A stretch of 64,000 nucleotides of DNA from Tetrastigma voinierianum (lineage: Eukaryota > Streptophyta > Magnoliopsida > Vitales > Vitaceae). Where the stretch lies: contig JAEQBH010004678.1 in assembly GCA_016808115.1 (NCBI GenBank), forward strand, positions 310,001 through 374,000, written 5' to 3'. Below the pieces are notes generated by a model that ran no database searches, was not told the origin of the DNA, and saw nothing but the letters and a program-made list of their open reading frames with translations. Positions 34,265 through 47,929 of this stretch are shown piece after piece; within the stretch, counting starts at the first letter, position 1; each line of letters starts with the position of its first letter. The translations under genes and the position numbers were made by a program.

Positions 34265-34955
34265 TTAATAAAAAAAACAAGCTATGCAGATCAAGGCCGA
34301 CTCAAAAATGTTTGCAGATATCCATTTGGAACAAGGGCCATAAATTTCAAGAAGATGTCTATTATTTCTCTCAACTACCCCATTTTGAGAGGGTGTATCA
34401 ACACACGAGGTCTGATGGAAAATCCCATGTTGTAACATAAAGGATTGAAAAGGTTTCAAAAAATATTCCTTGGCATCATCACTTCGGAATGTTTGCACAA
34501 AGACATGAAATTGTGTTTGAATTTCAGCACAAAAAGCACTAAAATGAAAAAAAAACTCAGAACGACTTTTCATTAGATAAAGCCAAGTGACACGAGAGAA
34601 ATCATCCACAAAGGTAACGAAATATTTAAACCTAGTCGGAGACAAAACTGGATAAGGATTCCAAACATCAGAATGAACTAATTCAAAAGGAGCGAAAGTT
34701 CGTTTATTGACTCTAGGGTTCAAATGCACTTACGGCTCTTAAAGATATCGACAAAGCACTCCATCGTTCAATGATGTATGTAATTGTAAAATTGGAGCGA
34801 TATAAATTTTCCAACATAGGGAGAGAAGGATGACACAAACGACAATGTAATTCGAATGGGGTAACAACCCTAGAACAAGCAACAGACTTTGTCACCTCTG
34901 TTTCAAGGATGTAGAGGCCCTCAAACTCCCGTCCTCGACCAATAATGCGCTTCAT
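34265..34955 (-). pseudogene. Copia C integrase remnant
   Basis: The core includes FELVHSDVWNPYPVLSPTRF, YFVTFVDDFSRVTWLYLMK, FVQTFRSDDAKEYF and TPSQNGVVERNNRHLLE, so D, D and E contexts are all visible. The zinc-binding part (FELHCRLCHPSLPMLENLY) lies upstream in a shifted frame. Confidence 0.85.
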
Positions 34956-36814
34956 CGGGAAGATTCACCGCGAATGACAAGAAAGAATTGCAGATACCGT
35001 AATTAAGTGTACGAGTGAGTTTACTCAAATATTAAGAGAATTGTGAGTAGCTCAAGAACGAGGTCAATTAATTAAAGTGAGATGGCGTTGTCCTTGATCC
35101 CGAAGGCGCGAAGATGTTTAAAGTACCGCGAGAGATTACAAATAGAGTAGAAGGGTGTGATTGAAGTATATTAATGAAGCTAGAATTACTGTCATATGGT
35201 CGATGGCTCGAGTCAATGACAGATGTGGAGGAAGAGGAAATAAAATGTGTTGGTTTTTGCACGACTCGACGAGTGTCTTACGATAGAAGTGAATCTGTGA
35301 AGTGATTCCCGATGGTAAACAGGCCCAGAAATATTTGATTTTATTACTGACATCTACAATTACATTATATGTCTGGGTGTAGTGACAATGACATGACTCC
35401 TTCTAAGGGTTTCATGTTGAATTATGAAGCTAGATCTAGCTTTCGAATAAGCCTCACAAAATCCCGAAAATGCGGAAAATAGGATCTTTGCGTGAAAAGA
35501 ACCACCTTTCCTTGAAAGCAACACTTGGAATAGAACTTGGTCCTGATCCACACAAAACACCTTTGAATCTAGAAGAATTAAAGCGGAAAGGCCACGAAAC
35601 CTAGAAAAGCGGGATATTGGACACAGAAATGTTTTAAATCCTTTGTTGGAGCATGGATAAAGGAGGTGGGTGGCCCAGGGGAGGAATTGTGGTGCGGAAG
35701 ATGCTGGGAGGAGACACGTCGCTAGAGGTGCTCACGTGCCCCACACGCTAACTTGGCGTGGGGGAATAGGAAGTAGATTCTTGTGTGGTGAATGGTGTGG
35801 CTCATTGCATACACCTTCTATGCCGGACTTGGTGGTTTTGTGTCTTTGACTGGTCGGCCTTCCTTCTGTGCAGGTGGGTGTCACCCCAGCTCCTCGAGTG
35901 CGTGTTTCAAAATACCAACCTCCGTGGCTTGCTATGTATTTTGAGATGCCTTAGAATTTTTTTTTTTCTTTGTTTTAGCTCAAATCTGAACCGTAGGCTC
36001 CGATACCATGCATAAAGCAAGACAAAAAATTGAAGGAATGGTGTAATTTTTATTGATCGTGTGAATACGCTATATAAAAACTAATTAACCCCTTCCTAAT
36101 AGGTTACAACTTTATAAGACAAGTTTCTAATGGGTGTAACATATATAAAGTAGATGTATGCTGTAACAAGACCTGTGAGGAACACGCCATGCATGAGATG
36201 CGTGCTTAACTAATATCTCTAAAAGGGGGCCTTTTAGACATTTCATGAAGCTAGTTTCCTATAAAAGACCTTTATGGAAAACCACAACCTAAGCCATCTG
36301 TACTTACGTTTTTCTAAAGAAAAGTGGCTGTGAAGAACAACCTACTATCGGTAGATTTAGAGATTCAAATCAACTTGAGTTTTAAACCCTCTTTGGATCT
36401 AGACTTGTGCTTCGTAAGAGGACCATTTGCCTTAAGTTATCGGTTCCACTATTCGTGTGGATACTGCTAGAGGCGAATTTAGGACTTGATTCGCTTTGGT
36501 CTTTGTTGCCCCAACCATTGGATCTGTTCAGCCAAATAATTAAATCTCGCATCATCTTTGGCAAGCTGACCTTGGTTCTTGAGCAATCCTTTGAGGTTTT
36601 GAAGAATGTATTGTTGTTTCCTTGACTTGTAGTAGTTGCCACCTTGAAACCAACAATGTATTTTATTATTATCATAATCTAGGGCATGTCGATCGCGGGA
36701 TTGTAGGAAGTTATAATAAGTGAGTTTCAACCTGCTCATGAATCATTGATGGGTTCTTCTCCCCAACTATATCTTGCTAGATCAGGTAAATTTAACCCAT
36801 GTCTATTTCCTCTT

Positions 36815-39700
36815 CCTCGAATGAGGTCATCGACTTTGGAGCCACATACCATATGATAAGTAGTTCAATTTGCCTACGTTTGATTACACCACTTCTACCT
36901 CTTATTACCTTGTAGATGGGTGACATCTTGTGTCCTTAGGTCGAGACAGTTGTTATTTCTTGTTATGAGTTTCTGCATGATTACTCTTTTAATTTGTTGT
37001 GTGAGTAGCTGTTCGTACACTCAATTATAATATCTGCATTCTTTCGCCATTGTTATCACGATTCGGGATCTTTTGACGAAGCGGATTATTGGTAAGGATG
37101 CAGTGCGAGATCTTGCTCCCAGCGAACCAAAGGGTGTCGACTCTGTTGCTTGTTCTAGAAGTTGTGCATTGAATTACATTATCGCTTGGGTGTCATATTA
37201 TACTCTGTTGAAGAAGTTTATATCACGAGTTTTCTAGCCTATCTCATTGAATTATTAGTCGTATTAATATATTAAACTATCGTGTGCATTTACAGGTCTA
37301 GAGTCAATAAACAGCTTAACTCATACAGATAGTTTATTATGATGTTTGGGGTCCTTGTCCAGTATGTCTCCCACTGGGTTTAAATATTACCTTTGTGGAT
37401 GATTTCTCTCTTGTCACTTGACTTCATCTAATAAAAAGTCGTTCTGAGCTTTTTTCTCATTTTATTGTCTTTTGTGCTGAAATTCAAACACAATTTCATA
37501 TCTCTGTTCAGACATTGAGAAGTGACAATGTCAAGGAGTATTTGTCGAAACCTTTTCAATCTTTCATGCTACAAAATGGAATTCTCCATCAAACCTCTTG
37601 TATTATTCTCCTTCTCGAGAATAGAATTAGATGAAGAAAGAATATACATCTTCTTGAGATTGTGAAGCCCTTTGTTCTGGAATGAATGTCCTAAGCATTT
37701 TGGTCAGTGGTCTCCTAACATTTTGATGTGGATACTAATTTGATTCTTAATTGGGCTACTCCTCGCTTCTGGAAGTTGTTTAAAATAATCTGTTGTTACT
37801 GTTGAGGCTAAGGTATTTGGATGCTGTACTGATGAGGGTGTATATATATAGTCTCTAACGTTGAAGTCATAAAGTGTATCTTTTAAGATATTCTAAATGT
37901 TCAAAGGTGTAGGTGTTGTCAGCTCTTGGCGTTCTTTGTATATACGATGTTACATTCTTTTAAGACTACCTGTTTCCCTTTCGTTTTAACGTTGTGAGTT
38001 GGGGAGATGATTTATTGGTTTATTATGCTTCCTTACGGTTCCTCATAAATTTCTGAATTATCACAATTCATACTCTCCCGAATTCTTCCGGGTATCTTTG
38101 TCGTGCGAAGCCCACTTAGTCTCAGTGGATCCGTCTCAGGTGATGATCTTCACCGCTCTTATAATGAGGTAAATGTCGATATATTCATCCAATTTCATCA
38201 TTTGTTCTTATAATATTTGTCATCACATTCTTGTTCTTTTATTACAATCAAGGACTTTATCTAACTGCTGACAAGTATTCTTGAATCCACTAATCCTACT
38301 TGTAGTTTGGTGTAATCGTATGATGGGGATAGATCTTTGGATAACGATAGTACTTGGGACTTGGGATAGTATAGTTCATACTGGAAGCCATTGGATGTCG
38401 TTGGGTTTTTTTAGTGAAGGTTAATCCCAATGGCTCAGTTGCTAAGTTGAAAGCACGGCTTGTTGCTAAAGAGTATACCCAGACCTATGGGGTAGACTAT
38501 TTTGATACCTTCTCCTTAATTGCCAAGATGACTTATGTTCGACTATTTACATCTCTGACAACCACTCATGGCTAGGACCTCCATTGGCTTGATATTAAAG
38601 ATGTTTTTCTTCATTGGGATCTTCAGGAGGAAGTTTGCTCTCGGCAACCTCAAGGTTTTGCTCTCGGAGGAGATTGGTAAGTTGTCCATCTTCATGAAAT
38701 CCTTATATAGCAAAACGGTCCATGCATGTTTGGTAAATTGAGACAAGTAATTAAGAAGTTTGGCATGCGAGAAGAGCAAATTTAGTCGCTCACATCTTTC
38801 TGAATCTAAGCATGTATCATTTTGTTAGTTGTGTATGTAGTTGATATTATCATTAATCGTGATATGCATGAAGTATATCATCATTTAAGTCCTTTCTTCA
38901 TGGCCAATTCCACACAAAGGACTTAGGGTTGCTAAAGTATTTCTTGGGTGTTGAAATTATGAGGAGCAAACGATAAAATCTTCTTGTCTCAAAGGAAATA
39001 TGTGCTAGATCAATTGTCTGAAATAGGAAAATTGGGGGTAAAGCCATGTAGCTCCCCTATGGCATAAAGTCAATATCTTATTAGAGAATGCGAATTGTTT
39101 GGAGACCTTAAGAGATATAGAAGACTAGTTAGTAAGCTAAACTACATACGATGTATCCGATGTTGCACACTTAATGCGTGTTGTAGCTAATACATGTCTC
39201 TCAGTAGTTGGTCGTGGAGCAGTGCGAGCAATTCCATGTTATAGAAATGAGCCTTAGGACTTGAGTATTTTATATGTGTGTGACTGCAAATTGATCTTTA
39301 TGAATATTGATTGGGTAGTATCTAAGGAGGGTGGAGTCCATAGGTGTGTGTCTTTGTTGGGAAAGATCTAGTCTCATGAAGAGTAAGAAACAAGTGTGGT
39401 TTCTTGTTTGAGTGCAAATGGGAATCTGAGCGACACAATTTGTGTGTAAAATCATATGGATTCTGACTCTTGATAGATGGGTATTAAAACACATTAGAGG
39501 CAAAGCTCTAGTGTGATAACCAAGCTGCTCTCCATATTGTGTCTAATCCTGTATTTCATGAACGGATTAAACATATTGAGATAGAGTTGTCATTTAGTTG
39601 GCAATACAACTTGGGTGATCTGGGGACATATAAAACGGAGAACATTTGGTAATATTTTGACAAAAGTCCTAAGTGAGGATCGAGTTAGTTATTTATGTGC
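36815..39700 (+). pseudogene. Copia E pol remnants (protease to RNase H)
   Basis: A protease-like VIDFGATYHMISSS occurs at about 36825-36870, integrase-like sequence at about 37310-37760 (FVDDFSL context, then SFVLKFKHNFISLF), RT at about 38400-39060 (VKVNPNGSVAKLKARLVAK across frames) and RNase H with CDNQAALHIVSNPVFHERIK at about 39517-39580. Stops and frameshifts are frequent, more so than in copia A or C. Confidence 0.75.
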
Positions 39701-39745
39701 TTGAAGTTGGACATGATACCATCTTATCTTTCTAACGTAAGGGAG

Positions 39746-39911
39746 TGTTATAGAATGTAAATATATACTTTACTTGTAGGTTGTGAAACTAGTTAGAAAT
39801 ATTAGATTGTCCTACCAATTGTATATATCTAGCTCTTGTATTTATACATATTTAGATCAATGAAAAAAACACTAGGAATTCATTCCTCTAATTCTTCCTT
39901 CTTGTTTCTCA
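39746..39911 (+). repeat. 3' LTR of copia E
   Basis: It starts TGTTATAGAATG, follows the purine tract GTAAGGGAG and ends TTTCTCA. Confidence 0.85.
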
Positions 39912-40015
39912 ACTCTCAAGTAAGAAAGATTTGAGGTCGAGGATCTATGGGTTCTAAGGTAAAATTTCATGTGAAGACACAGCAGCTAGATGAAAATGTT
40001 GAATAATAATTCTAT

Positions 40016-40189
40016 GATTGCATATATCTGCTTTACATATAGAGTTGTAACCTATTAGGAAACTTGTCTTGTAGAGTTGTAATTTATTAGGAAGGTCGGA
40101 TTGGCTTTTGTACATATAAATTCACAATGGATCAATGAAATTCACAAGGAATTCTTTCCTTCAATTCCTCACTTTGATTCCCTCTTACA
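40016..40189 (+). repeat. 5' LTR of copia F
   Basis: It starts TGATTGCATATATCTG (TG) and ends CCCTCTTACA (CA), with the primer site next to it. It is homologous to the LTRs of copia A and C. Confidence 0.75.
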
Positions 40190-41295
40190 TGGTGCATCGA
40201 GCTTGGGCGGCACCGGCATGAGAATTTGTGGAAGTTCTGTTTGTGGTAGATAGACAGCGGTTCGTTGCAGGGTAAGAGGTGTATTTTGAATCAATACCAT
40301 CAGGGACACGTGGGACCTCACCGCTAGCATAAGGAGGAGCACCGGCCACCGATGAGCCTCGCCACCAAGTCTAGTGGCCGAAAACCTAGCTTGTGGGGCC
40401 ACACGTGGGGGCACGTGAAACCTCCGACAGCCACCATAGGGTGCGTCTCCCTCTTAGGAACCCATTGAGGTGGTTTGTGCTGCCATAATCCAACTCTTGT
40501 GGGGATTTATGAGATCTTTGGTTGCGGGATCTAGGGTTTTTAAGGGATTCCTTTACGTTTGGTTTCTGAAGGTGTCCTTTGGACTAATAAATCTTTACCT
40601 CATAATAGGTAGTTCTGAAAAAAGCTGTTTGGTGTGCGAAGTGTCCAACGTGTAAGATCACGGAGGACAAGTGTGACCCCGATTACCAGTTAGGTAAAAC
40701 AATCCGTCTCTACTTGAGGGTATTTTGTGTGATCATCTTATGAGACCCTCTACGAATGATTAAAAAAACGATGGTTGGAGGATGATGCTAGATCTCTTTC
40801 TGGAAATTCATAATTCCATTGTGATAAAGTACTACGCCCCTCATTAATCATTTTATTGAGTATGTTAAGAAACTAATGGAATGTTGGAATTTGTGTATTA
40901 TGATAAAGAAATATTTCGCATATTTGATGTATGTAGAGCTTTATCGCTGAAACAGATGGGTCTTGAGAACACTTCATGGGTGTTATAAGAGACGTATGAA
41001 ATGAATGCAACAACCATTTAGTCAGTCTTAAGGTTCGAAAACACGATAGAAAATATGGCGACAATGGGTTTCACAGCCACTCCTTTGAGTATGATTTTGT
41101 TAAGGTGTAGATTCTATCACAACCTTATTATCTCATATTTCGAAACATTCAACGAGATACTTAGCGCGAACTAATCCACCTCTCATACGCCGGATCGGTC
41201 TTACTGGTTGATTAGGAACATTGGTGAGTTAGAAGCAACAATCACGAGAATAATGGTCCAATGATAACCTAGAGGACCTATCTGGAGGAGTTGTT

Positions 41296-42579
41296 TGTTA
41301 TTATTGCCATGGAAATTTGGACATGTAATACAAGACTATAAGGCGGCGGTTGAATCAGCAATTTTCGTGCGCTCCATATAACTTCCACTAATAGGGCATT
41401 GGATCAGTCAATTCAATTCCACAGTGAAGAATTAGCGGAGTTCCATATACGAGAATCATTGAGTCTCCGTCTGCTCAATTACTACTATTCTTTGGAGTTA
41501 GGTAACTCAAATAAATGCCCTGTCTCTTCTTCATCCTCCAAATGGGTAATTGATTTTTGAGCCACAGATCACATAACAAGTAATTCAACTTATTCTTTAC
41601 ATTTCGTCACAGCTAACTTCCTTGCGACACTCTAGAGATGGTGACAATCATGTGTTCTTGGATTGAGGCTGAAATTTTCCCCCTCCATCCTCACTGTCAT
41701 GGATCTTGATTCACCTGAATTTATCTTTTAATTTGATGTGCATTAAGTGATTTACTCATTTATAAGCGTTATATCTCAATTATTCCTTGATTTTTATACT
41801 AACAGGATGCGCAATGAAGCGGTGTGGTAGGGGACGGCAGTGCGGGGTCTCTACATTCTTGATCGTAGTGACCGAGGACATGTAGGCTTGTTCTAGAGTT
41901 ACTACACCATTTGAGACTCATTGTCGATTGGACCATCTCTCTCTTTCCTTGTCGAAAAAGTTGTGTCCATAGTTTTCAAGTCTGTTGTCATTAGATTGTG
42001 AGTCTTGTCAATTTGTGAAGCATCATCTTCATTCTAGTCCTAGAGCCAATAAGCGACTGGTATCATTGAATTAGTCCATTTATGTTTGAGATTAACAATG
42101 TCGATTATATCTATTAGTTTATCTTATCACTTTTAGTGATGATTATTCAGAACCATTTGGATATATCTAATATGAAATCCGTTTTGAGTTATTTTCTCAT
42201 TCCGTGTCTTTATCTTGAGGATACACCCTTTCGATTCATATCTCTGTTCCGAAATGCGGAGTGATGATGCTAGAATATGTTCAAGACGACTAAGTCGTTG
42301 TCATGAAAATGGCGTCGCCGTCGGACTCTTGTGTTGTCTCACTACCGGAATGGAGTAGCTGAGAGGAAAAATAGACACCTCCTTGAAACTACCAAAGCTC
42401 TATTATTTCAAATGCAGGTGCCTAAGCATTTTTGGGCCGATGTTGTTTCCATTGCTTGTTTTTTTATTAACCGGATGTCTTCCTTAGTCTTGAATTGGGA
42501 TACTCCATATCACATCATTTTTCCAAATAAACCTCGGTTTCTCATTGAGCCTCGATGTTGGTTGTACTTGACTTGTTAA
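41296..42579 (+). pseudogene. Copia F gag tail, protease and integrase remnants
   Basis: A zinc knuckle reads CYYCHG then, after a frame slip, FGHVIQDYK (41296-41344). The protease box VIDF*ATDHITSNS has an internal stop. The integrase zinc region gives LDCESCQFVKHHLHSSPRAN. The C-terminal core YRNGVAERKNRHLLETTKAL and QVPKHFWADVVSIACFFINR is open at 42331-42579. Confidence 0.8.
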
Positions 42580-42999
42580 GGATATCCATCCATGTCTAAA
42601 CAGTCCTAAGTCATTGAAGTGTATATTCATGGTTATTCGGGTTGGAAGGGGTATGAGTGTTGTGCCTAGTCTTGTGGGTACATAGTTTATCGATATTTAA
42701 AATGTCATGAAATATCGACTGATATGTCGTTGATATTATTTAGGGTGTCGATCCTCAACCGATGCTAATTGCGATGATAGTTAGTTAATGGAAAAATTGA
42801 AAAATATCGCAGACAATATCGACCGATCGGTGTGATATTGTCAATTGGATTCAACGCATGGAGCGACAACGTGTGTTCTTTGCTTTCGATTTTGAGCATT
42901 ATCGGCGATATATCCAGCGTAAATATCAACGATACAACTAGAGAAAAAATCGGCAGCATCGGGAGATATATCGGTGACACATGGATGCTCGATCTTTCA

Positions 43000-44880
43000 T
43001 CCAGCGGTTGAGGATTCTATTGGCTTTTGAAAGAAACCAGTGGCTGCTGTGGGATCTACAACACCCGAAATTGATTTTGTGTTTGTCCAATGACCAGATT
43101 CAATCGACAATTTTAACAAGTTAAATGATCGAATTTTTTTACAGCGATTGGTTTGAATATGGACTTGACCAACAATCATAAATGATTTCTAATTATTAGA
43201 TCAAGTCAGATTTGATCCAAAATCAAATCTAACGACAAGAATTCATTTTTAATGGCTTTTTGACAAAAAAAAAAAAAAAATAATTAGTTTATTTCCAAAA
43301 TTTACTCTGTCTTATAAATCATTAGTTTTTATATCAAACTCATCAATTCTTGTTGATATCTCTCGAAACAATTCTTGATTTGTAAAGTCTTGGACTCTTA
43401 ATTTAAAATTTTTTTATATCCAATTCTTAATATTATTCAAGTCTTATTTAATACAACATTTATTGCAATTTAATTATATTTCCATGTTAATTAATTTATT
43501 TTTACATTTGTGAAATTTAGTAATTAATTTAAGTTTATATTTAGATTAAGATTATAGATACAAATGTAAAAATATGAACATATTAAATTTAATTTGCTAT
43601 ATGTTAAATAGTTTACATTTTATTTATTTTTAGATCCATTGAATATGAAATATAAAAAATTGGTAATTAATGTATGAACTCATTTTTATATAACTTATGA
43701 TAATTAATATAACATATTTAGATCACGATTATGAATATAAATCTCTAAAGAATTGTTAATGTGTGAAATATGAACATATATTTTCTATTTAATTTACTAC
43801 TTTATAAATAGCTTACATTTATTTATTTTAGATATTTAATATAACTTTATATTTAGATTCCCAGATTATGAATATGAAATATAACAAATTGTTAGTGTAA
43901 TGTATGAACACATAATATGTCAAAATATATATGTTACATTTTATGTAACTTATGATATTTAATATCTTTATATTTATATTAATTAAATATAAAATTAATT
44001 ATAACCTATTGAAGTTTATAGAATGGGTGGTGGAAAGTGGAGCTATGCCCATTGGATGTTGTGATCTGCTTGGAAATGTTGTGCATGCATGAGGGAAACA
44101 TAAATGACTAATATGCAATTATTGTGACATGATTAAAGTGTGAGATCTGCTCGGTTTAATTTCCTTGTGCAACACAAATCCTCGCTCAAATAACAGAAAG
44201 TGTCTGTGTGCCTCAGAAGTGAAAAGTGAGACAACTTTGATTCAAAGGAATAAACCAAGCTAAGAAAGGCTGCGGATATTGAAGAAATCTGACACGAGGT
44301 GGGGAGCCTGATGGGTGTTGCCATAGACATCACGTTGAGTGATGATGTTGAGATGAGGAGGAGGAGGAGGAGGATGATGATATCTATGTATCAGTGACAT
44401 GGACACGACCAATGAGGCGATATCAGTAGCATGATGCATCCAAAGCTAGTGAATGGAATCAATAACAAGAAGAAGGGTTTACGAGAGGCAAAAGAAAAAT
44501 TGATAAATCTTTTAACTTAAATTCGTTTTTATAGTATAAACGGATTCACAAACATTTCTAATATATATATAATTGTAATAAGTGAGTCTTCACAATCATA
44601 ACTAATTGATCCAGTAAGGCGCATGCAAAGATCTCAAAGTGTGAGAAAATCATATCCATCACCACCTCTTGCTCCATCATTATAAATCTTGACAATGAGA
44701 GACAAGCATTAAAATCTTTTTTTTTAAAGTGCGATCAAAGCGATGGGCCGACTAATCAGTAAATTCTTCATATAGCAGAGTGGGCAAGCCTCTGAAGCGG
44801 ATATACAACTTCAGAACATGATTGTTGGTGCACAACAAGCGGGTATCTAAAATCGATTTTCAATTTAATAACATTGTATC
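43000..44880. other. Left interior of the hAT element, no gene seen
   Basis: Very AT-rich DNA with repeated AATATGAAATATAA-type phrases at 43400-43990, an A-run at 43266-43280 and a short GAG repeat at 44355-44373. Confidence 0.5.
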
Positions 44881-46680
44881 TTTCATTCTAGTTGCCAGGC
44901 CATATAATTGGTACTTTGAATTCACTTGTGGTTGGGGAGATAAAATATATCTCTATGAAAATCAAAAAGCAAATATTTGGATATAAAGTGTATAAGAAAC
45001 GTGGAAGATTATGTGAATGCCAAAAGGGAGAAATGGAGAAGACCTATGAGTGCACGATTATATGTGATGGGCCAGGATGGTCATGCGAATTAAACATCAT
45101 TAATTTCTGTAGTATATTATAAAAGCATAATTTTCCTTAAATCTGTGATGCATCATAGAATATCAAAACGTAATACGACCTATGGTTTGTTGAAGAGACG
45201 TGTCAAAAAGGAAGTTGGTGAAGCAAAATGTTGTGCAAATTGTTACAAGCGTGGATCGGCATTTGTAAGGTTAGAAATTGTTAATGAAAGTACAATTTAT
45301 AGTAGACTCCGCCCATGCACCCATATTGTATCGTTTATGTTTTGGGAATGTTAGTAAAGAAAGTGTTTTGGACTTGATTGCAATGCACGGAAGATCACTA
45401 ACTTCATCTACAATCATGGTTGGTTGGTTGCGAAAATGAGAAAGGTTTGTGGTGGAGATATTGTACATCGAGGCGGCAAGTTTGTGACAATTACATCTTT
45501 GAAAGTCTTACGAAAAAGGTTAATTTGAAGATCTTTATTAGTGATGAATGAGCTTCTCCTGACTTAGTTGGATGACTATTAGACATGAGGTTGAAGGACT
45601 CATGTTTAATCATATATATTGGGAGAAGGTCTCTAACCTAATGTCAATCTATGAGGCACTATATATAATTATTCGCATTGTTGATTCCGAAGTCGTCCCA
45701 ACAATGTCATTTGTGTATGAGTTGATTCGAGTAATGAAGGAAAATTTACATGAACTCAAAGCTAAAGATTTGGTCAAAAAAATTATCGCTTATCATTGAG
45801 ATACGCTCCTTTATCCCTCTCATCTAGCAAATAACTAAGCAATATCATAATCACATTTTAATGCATATTATTTTCCTTTTATCATATCACCAATTCTAAA
45901 TCACTTTTGTAGCATATTATCTGAATCGAAGATTTCCAATATAGGCTTGGAGTTAGTAGTGACTACCGATCTATAAGCTATTCTGAGTATTTACAAAATT
46001 ATCTTCTACTACTCTGAGCCTTATTAATTTTGGAGTAAATACATCGATAGGTTATATTTCTAATTAATTTGATTGATTTATTTGGTTACACTCATATATT
46101 GATTTGACAAGTCATTTGAATTCATTTATAATGTTCCGAATGCGAAGGGATCAATGATCGATGACAATAACATCTAGGATTTGTGGTTCTAAAGTGAGTG
46201 TTATTGCTCATTAAAACTTTAAAGTAAGAGTCTGTACATAATTATTATGATTTTGAATGTTAGTAATTTTTAGCCCCAGCTGAATGGTGGTTTGTAATAC
46301 GAAAGCCTCCTATGAGGAATTTGGCTTAAGATTCTTTCCAGTGTCTTATTGAGAAATTGTGGAGCACATTTGCTCGATCCATTACAAAACAAAGAAATCA
46401 ACTTACTTTACCCTCGAAACAATGACTAGTTTTTGTTACTATAACATGACTAAGATATATGATAATATGTGAATCGATAAAGTTGCTGAAAATGATTACT
46501 TTGATTTACTTGACATTTCAACCGAGATTGGCGAAGAAGAGGATAATCAATTATTCCAATGGATTAGACCTCTTCATTTAGATGACGAAAATGGAAATCC
46601 CAATCCACGAATCACTGCACATGTTCGAGAAGCAAGTGTTGATGTTGAGCTAGTTTTATTTGAAGAAGTTCATAATGAAA
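44880..46680 (+). pseudogene. hAT transposase remnant (Ac type)
   Basis: The clearest parts are the segment before the dimerisation domain, YWEKVSNLMSIYEALYIIIR then VVPTMSFVYELIRVMKENL (45620-45760), and the C-terminal dimerisation domain at about 46345-46450, LWSTFARSITKQRNQL then LVFVTIT after a stop. An acidic tail with EEDNQLFQWIRPLHLDDENG follows at 46530-46600. The first 700 bases (44892-45350) are probably the N-terminal part but I cannot align them. Frame changes and stops show it is inactive. Confidence 0.75.
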
Positions 46681-47929
46681 GTTTCAATCAAGACACGAAG
46701 TCCATTCATTGATGTCACTTCTCGACCCTCTTGATTCAGTGACGAGCATAGTAATAGATCTAGTTTGGGTGCCACCCTGACTATGATGACTCGAGAGAGG
46801 ACTAATGATGGTAGTGATGAAATGATGGTGGGGATAATGCGGTTGACAACAAAGTGAATGTCCCTTGGGTCGTTCACTGGTGAAGATTATTTCACACATG
46901 CTACACAAGATGAAGACCACGGTGGGAGGGGTTGGTCTTGGTGTTGGGGCAGTTGGAGGCTAAATATAGGAGTTGACAAAGATGACCACAACCTGATGAG
47001 GATTCATTTAAATGATTTTGAGTCCATGAGCATGGCACTTGAATCGAGTGATTCGTCAAATGGCCTTGATGTTTCTCGCTACGCGTGAGTTATGGTCAGC
47101 TAACCAAATCATGACACATTGATGAAGAATATTAAGGAATGATAAACTATCCTCATCTTTTAAACAAATTTCATTCCACGTTCCATATCACATGCAATGA
47201 GGATTTCAAAAGCAGGCATATTGGTGACCTTAGATTTCTATGTGGAAGTTGTAGGTAGAATTCGAGAGGCGTTTATCGTGGCGTGTTGATCTTTATAGTA
47301 GTATTATGAGCAAGTATCTTGAAGCCCATGAAATATTATCATACGCAAGATGGGGATCTCGTCAAATGTTGCAATGGAGCCATATTGATCTTAGGTGTTT
47401 TGGTTTTAAAGATCAATTTCTGATGTAATGTGATATGTATATTTGATTAATGTAATGTAATTTATAACTTTTACAAAGTATTTAAATGAATTTAGTATTT
47501 TTGTTAATTTCGATATATGATATTCGTATAAAAATAATAGCGGAAATATATCAAATATATTTGTATCCAGTATCGATATATCCATCGAAAGCGATATTTT
47601 TAACGCCCAGGACCACAGTAATATCCACCACAAATCGCCTTTTCAGGAAACCAAAATCTAGATTAAAGAAAGACAGCGATTTGCTCGTTTATACTATTAC
47701 TTTGTCAGCTCCTCTTTTTGTGCCTCTTCTAACAAGCCTCTGTAACCAGTGCGCGGCGCGACACCTGATCTGGCCTTAAGCAAATTTCTTTTGGCGTCGA
47801 GTGTGTTCCACTAATTTCCTCCTCATTTGTTCTTAACCATTTGTCATCACATTCTTTGTTCTTTTTGTGCACCTGGATTCTATCTCTTTGCCTAACATGT
47901 GTGAGTTTATCTCACCACCCAGTTTGGCG

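Larger units (their letters stand above)
30642..36168 (-). mobile_element. Ty1/copia retrotransposon C
   Basis: The right LTR is 36009-36168, with primer site GGCTCCGATACCA at 35996-36008. The left LTR runs 30642-32128 but is split by a 1.3-kb LTR insertion (30756-32065); the remaining halves match the right LTR. Flanks AGGCC (30637-30641) and AGACC (36169-36173) are a likely target duplication with one change. Minus-strand remnants of protease (about 35085-35230), integrase (34265-34955) and RT (32680-33418) are in normal copia order. The LTRs resemble those of copia A and F. Confidence 0.83.
25712..36500 (+). mobile_element. Long LTR fragment inside copia E, itself split by copia B and C
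   Basis: Non-coding sequence starting TGTTAGAGAAGTGCTC at 25712 has the style of the long LTRs of SIRE-like copia elements. It is visible at 25712-26520, 30344-30641 and from 36174 to about 36500 once the two inserted elements are taken out. It has no coding region of its own, so it may be a solo LTR. The right end is not sharply defined. Confidence 0.4.
24735..39911 (+). mobile_element. Ty1/copia retrotransposon E, interrupted by nested insertions
   Basis: LTRs at 24735-24908 and 39746-39911 are clearly alike (shared TTGTATATATCTAGCTCTTG). The primer site TGGTATCAAAGC is at 24909-24920 and the purine-rich GTAAGGGAG precedes the right LTR. Flanks AGTCT (24730-24734) and ACTCT (39912-39916) differ at one base and may be the target duplication. 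The coding order is on the plus strand: protease-like, integrase, reverse transcriptase and RNase H at 36.8-39.7 kb. The leader ends at about 25711, where a long LTR fragment and then copia B and C interrupt it. Without nested DNA the element would be near 5 kb, normal for copia. Confidence 0.85.
42680..47610 (+). mobile_element. Ac-type hAT transposon inside copia F
   Basis: Both ends are rich in ATATCG motifs (42690-42990 and 47505-47600) and a decayed hAT transposase lies between them. The right end reads GATATTTTTAACGCCCAG at 47593-47610; its complement CTGGGCGTTAAAAATATC resembles the CAGGGATGAAAATATC end at 1145. The left end is less certain: CATGAAATATCGACTGATAT starts at 42705. Copia F coding sequence breaks off near 42680 and resumes near 47620, which fixes the limits roughly. 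Confidence 0.7.
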
